DNA from: CAZRDB01 sp964598695
GTDB lineage: Bacteria > Armatimonadota > Zipacnadia > UBA1398
Direction of reading: 5' to 3'
DNA: 6,368 bases
Assembly: GCA_964598695.1 (NCBI GenBank)
Contig: CAZRDB010000247.1
Location: 1-6,368, forward strand
Shown here: positions 5,567-6,368 of the stretch, one piece after another
Position numbering within the stretch: the stretch's first letter is position 1
How the letters are laid out: every line of letters begins with the position of its first letter
The notes under the pieces: model-generated
Databases searched by the model: none
The model's input: only the letters and a program-made list of their open reading frames with translations
What the model was told of the DNA's origin: nothing
Translations under genes and position numbers: made by a program

Positions 5567-6315
5567 GGCTCGATGTCGCGATCCCCGCGGGAGGCGAGGT
5601 GCGACCCGACCGGGTCGCGGGCATGGGCACGCGGTGGAAGGCCCTGGCCGACCTCTGCGGCAAGCCGCTGCTCGCCCGGGTCGTCGAGAGCCTGCGGGCC
5701 TGCTCGCTCGTCGGACGCGTCGCGCTGGTGGGGAGCGATCCCGTCCTCCGCGAGCTGGGCGATCTCGCCGACCTGACCGCCGAGGACACGGGCTCCGGGC
5801 CGGGGAACCTGCTCCGCGCCTTCGAGCTGCTCGGCGCCGAGGGACGGGTGCTCTTCACGGGCTGCGACTCGCCCCTGCTCACGCCCGCGATGGTCGAGGA
5901 CTTCGTCGCCCAGTGCCCACCCGAGGCGGCCCTCTGCTACAGCTACGTGCGCTCCGCCCGTTTCGCCGCGGCCTTCCCGGACTGCCCCTTCCTCAACCTG
6001 CGCCTCCGCGGGGGCAGCGTGGTCGGCGGCTCGCTGCACCTGGCCGACGCGCGCGCCGTGCTCGGAGCGCGGGAGATCCTCGAGGAGGTCTTCGAGGCCC
6101 GCAAGAAGCCGCTCAAGATGCTCCGAATGCTCGGCCCCGGGCCCGTGCCCCTCTACGCGCTCGGGCTGCTCTCCATCGGGGCGATCGAACGGCGGGCGTC
6201 TCGGATCCTCGGCGTTCGCTGTGTGGGCGTCGAGAGCGCGCACCCCGAGATGGCCTTCGACATCGACAAGCCGGAGCACCTGGAGGTCGCCCGAAGGCTG
6301 CTCGCTAGCCGGTAA
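5563..6315 (+). CDS. MobA-like nucleotidyltransferase (NTP transferase domain protein)
   Basis: This 250-residue soluble protein has a Rossmann-like NTP transferase fold (GT-A, MobA/IspD/GlmU group), which transfers a nucleotide from NTP to a phosphorylated acceptor. Visible signatures are the N-terminal strand and nucleotide loop VAIPAGG (5-11), MGTRWKALADLCGKPLL (21-37) with candidate catalytic K26, and VALVGSD (53-59). The metal-binding loop is LFTGCDSPLLTPAMVEDFV (97-115) with D102. LNLRLRGGSVVGGSLHLAD (144-162) follows, and AFDIDKPEHLEVARRLL (231-247) closes the domain with a second acidic pair. The loop between GG and the Lys is longer than the usual LAAGxGxRMG pattern and seems to belong to a MobA-like subfamily of unassigned substrate. 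It is not a true MobA or IspD on sequence, so no symbol is given. Its ATG overlaps the motB stop, so it is expressed with the stator genes; a direct link in function is unproven. Confidence 0.8.
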   Translation: MRLDVAIPAGGEVRPDRVAGMGTRWKALADLCGKPLLARVVESLRACSLVGRVALVGSDPVLRELGDLADLTAEDTGSGPGNLLRAFELLGAEGRVLFTGCDSPLLTPAMVEDFVAQCPPEAALCYSYVRSARFAAAFPDCPFLNLRLRGGSVVGGSLHLADARAVLGAREILEEVFEARKKPLKMLRMLGPGPVPLYALGLLSIGAIERRASRILGVRCVGVESAHPEMAFDIDKPEHLEVARRLLASR

Positions 6316-6368
6316 CGCCGCGCCCAAGGGGCGAGCCATCGGGCACGAGCACCCGCAGCCGCCGCGGC
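6305..6368 (-). CDS. Possible C-terminal end of a convergent gene (partial)
   Basis: On the minus strand a frame open from the right edge ends at a TAG whose complement is 6305-6307. It would encode about 20 residues ending RVLVPDGSPLGRGVTG. Seventeen of 20 sense codons end in G or C, as in the genes here. It would overlap the nucleotidyltransferase stop by 11 bases, tail to tail. Another minus-strand frame here has similar G/C-ending codons, and chance open frames are common at this GC level, so this is tentative and no function can be given. No start codon for a + strand gene lies in 6316-6368. Confidence 0.22.
   Translation of the reverse strand, partial: PRRLRVLVPDGSPLGRGVTG

Noticed and set aside
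5344..6339. Minus-strand open frame of 331 codons opposite the nucleotidyltransferase gene
   Set aside because: The + strand protein has clear NTP transferase motifs. The antisense product is low-complexity and shows no family signature.

Overview
The window comes from a GC-rich bacterium. GTG starts are used for three of five genes, G/C dominates third codon positions, and long spurious open frames run on the antisense strand. The Shine-Dalgarno sequences are conventional (GGAGAGG occurs before three genes). The gene content is Gram-negative-like: inner-membrane proteins with large periplasmic parts, and a peptidoglycan-anchored MotB. The lineage cannot be fixed from this sequence. Myxococcota, other former Deltaproteobacteria, or Planctomycetota would all fit, and this is inference only.

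Layout: five complete genes, all on the + strand, in two transcription blocks. Block 1 (21-3489) holds a GldG-family ABC-transporter auxiliary membrane protein followed one base later by a DUF4340 protein. This pair usually sits directly downstream of an ABC ATPase and an ABC-2 permease, which would lie just left of the window. Block 1 ends at a strong 14-bp GC-rich hairpin (3509-3540). Block 2 (3662-6315) holds motA, motB and a MobA-like nucleotidyltransferase gene whose ATG overlaps the motB stop codon (ATGA). Between the blocks lie 172 bases with the terminator, a perfect TTGACA -35 hexamer with a poor -10, and a small inverted repeat just before the motA ribosome binding site. At the right edge, 53 bases follow the last stop. 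A minus-strand open frame enters from the edge and could be the tail of a convergent gene, but it is too short to be sure.

Function: GldG and DUF4340 proteins are thought to form the extracytoplasmic part of an ABC-2 type exporter; their substrate is unknown. MotA and MotB form an ion-driven stator anchored to peptidoglycan, and the key residues of both (MotA prolines 154 and 203, MotB Asp22) are present. The NTP transferase is translationally coupled to motB, but its substrate is not evident. No other flagellar, chemotaxis or gliding gene is visible. The most notable points are the stator-nucleotidyltransferase coupling, the triple DUF4340 repeat, the long acidic/proline tail of MotB, and the proximity of a GldG-type system to a stator. 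I found no convincing new defence system, mobile element, CRISPR array or RNA gene.
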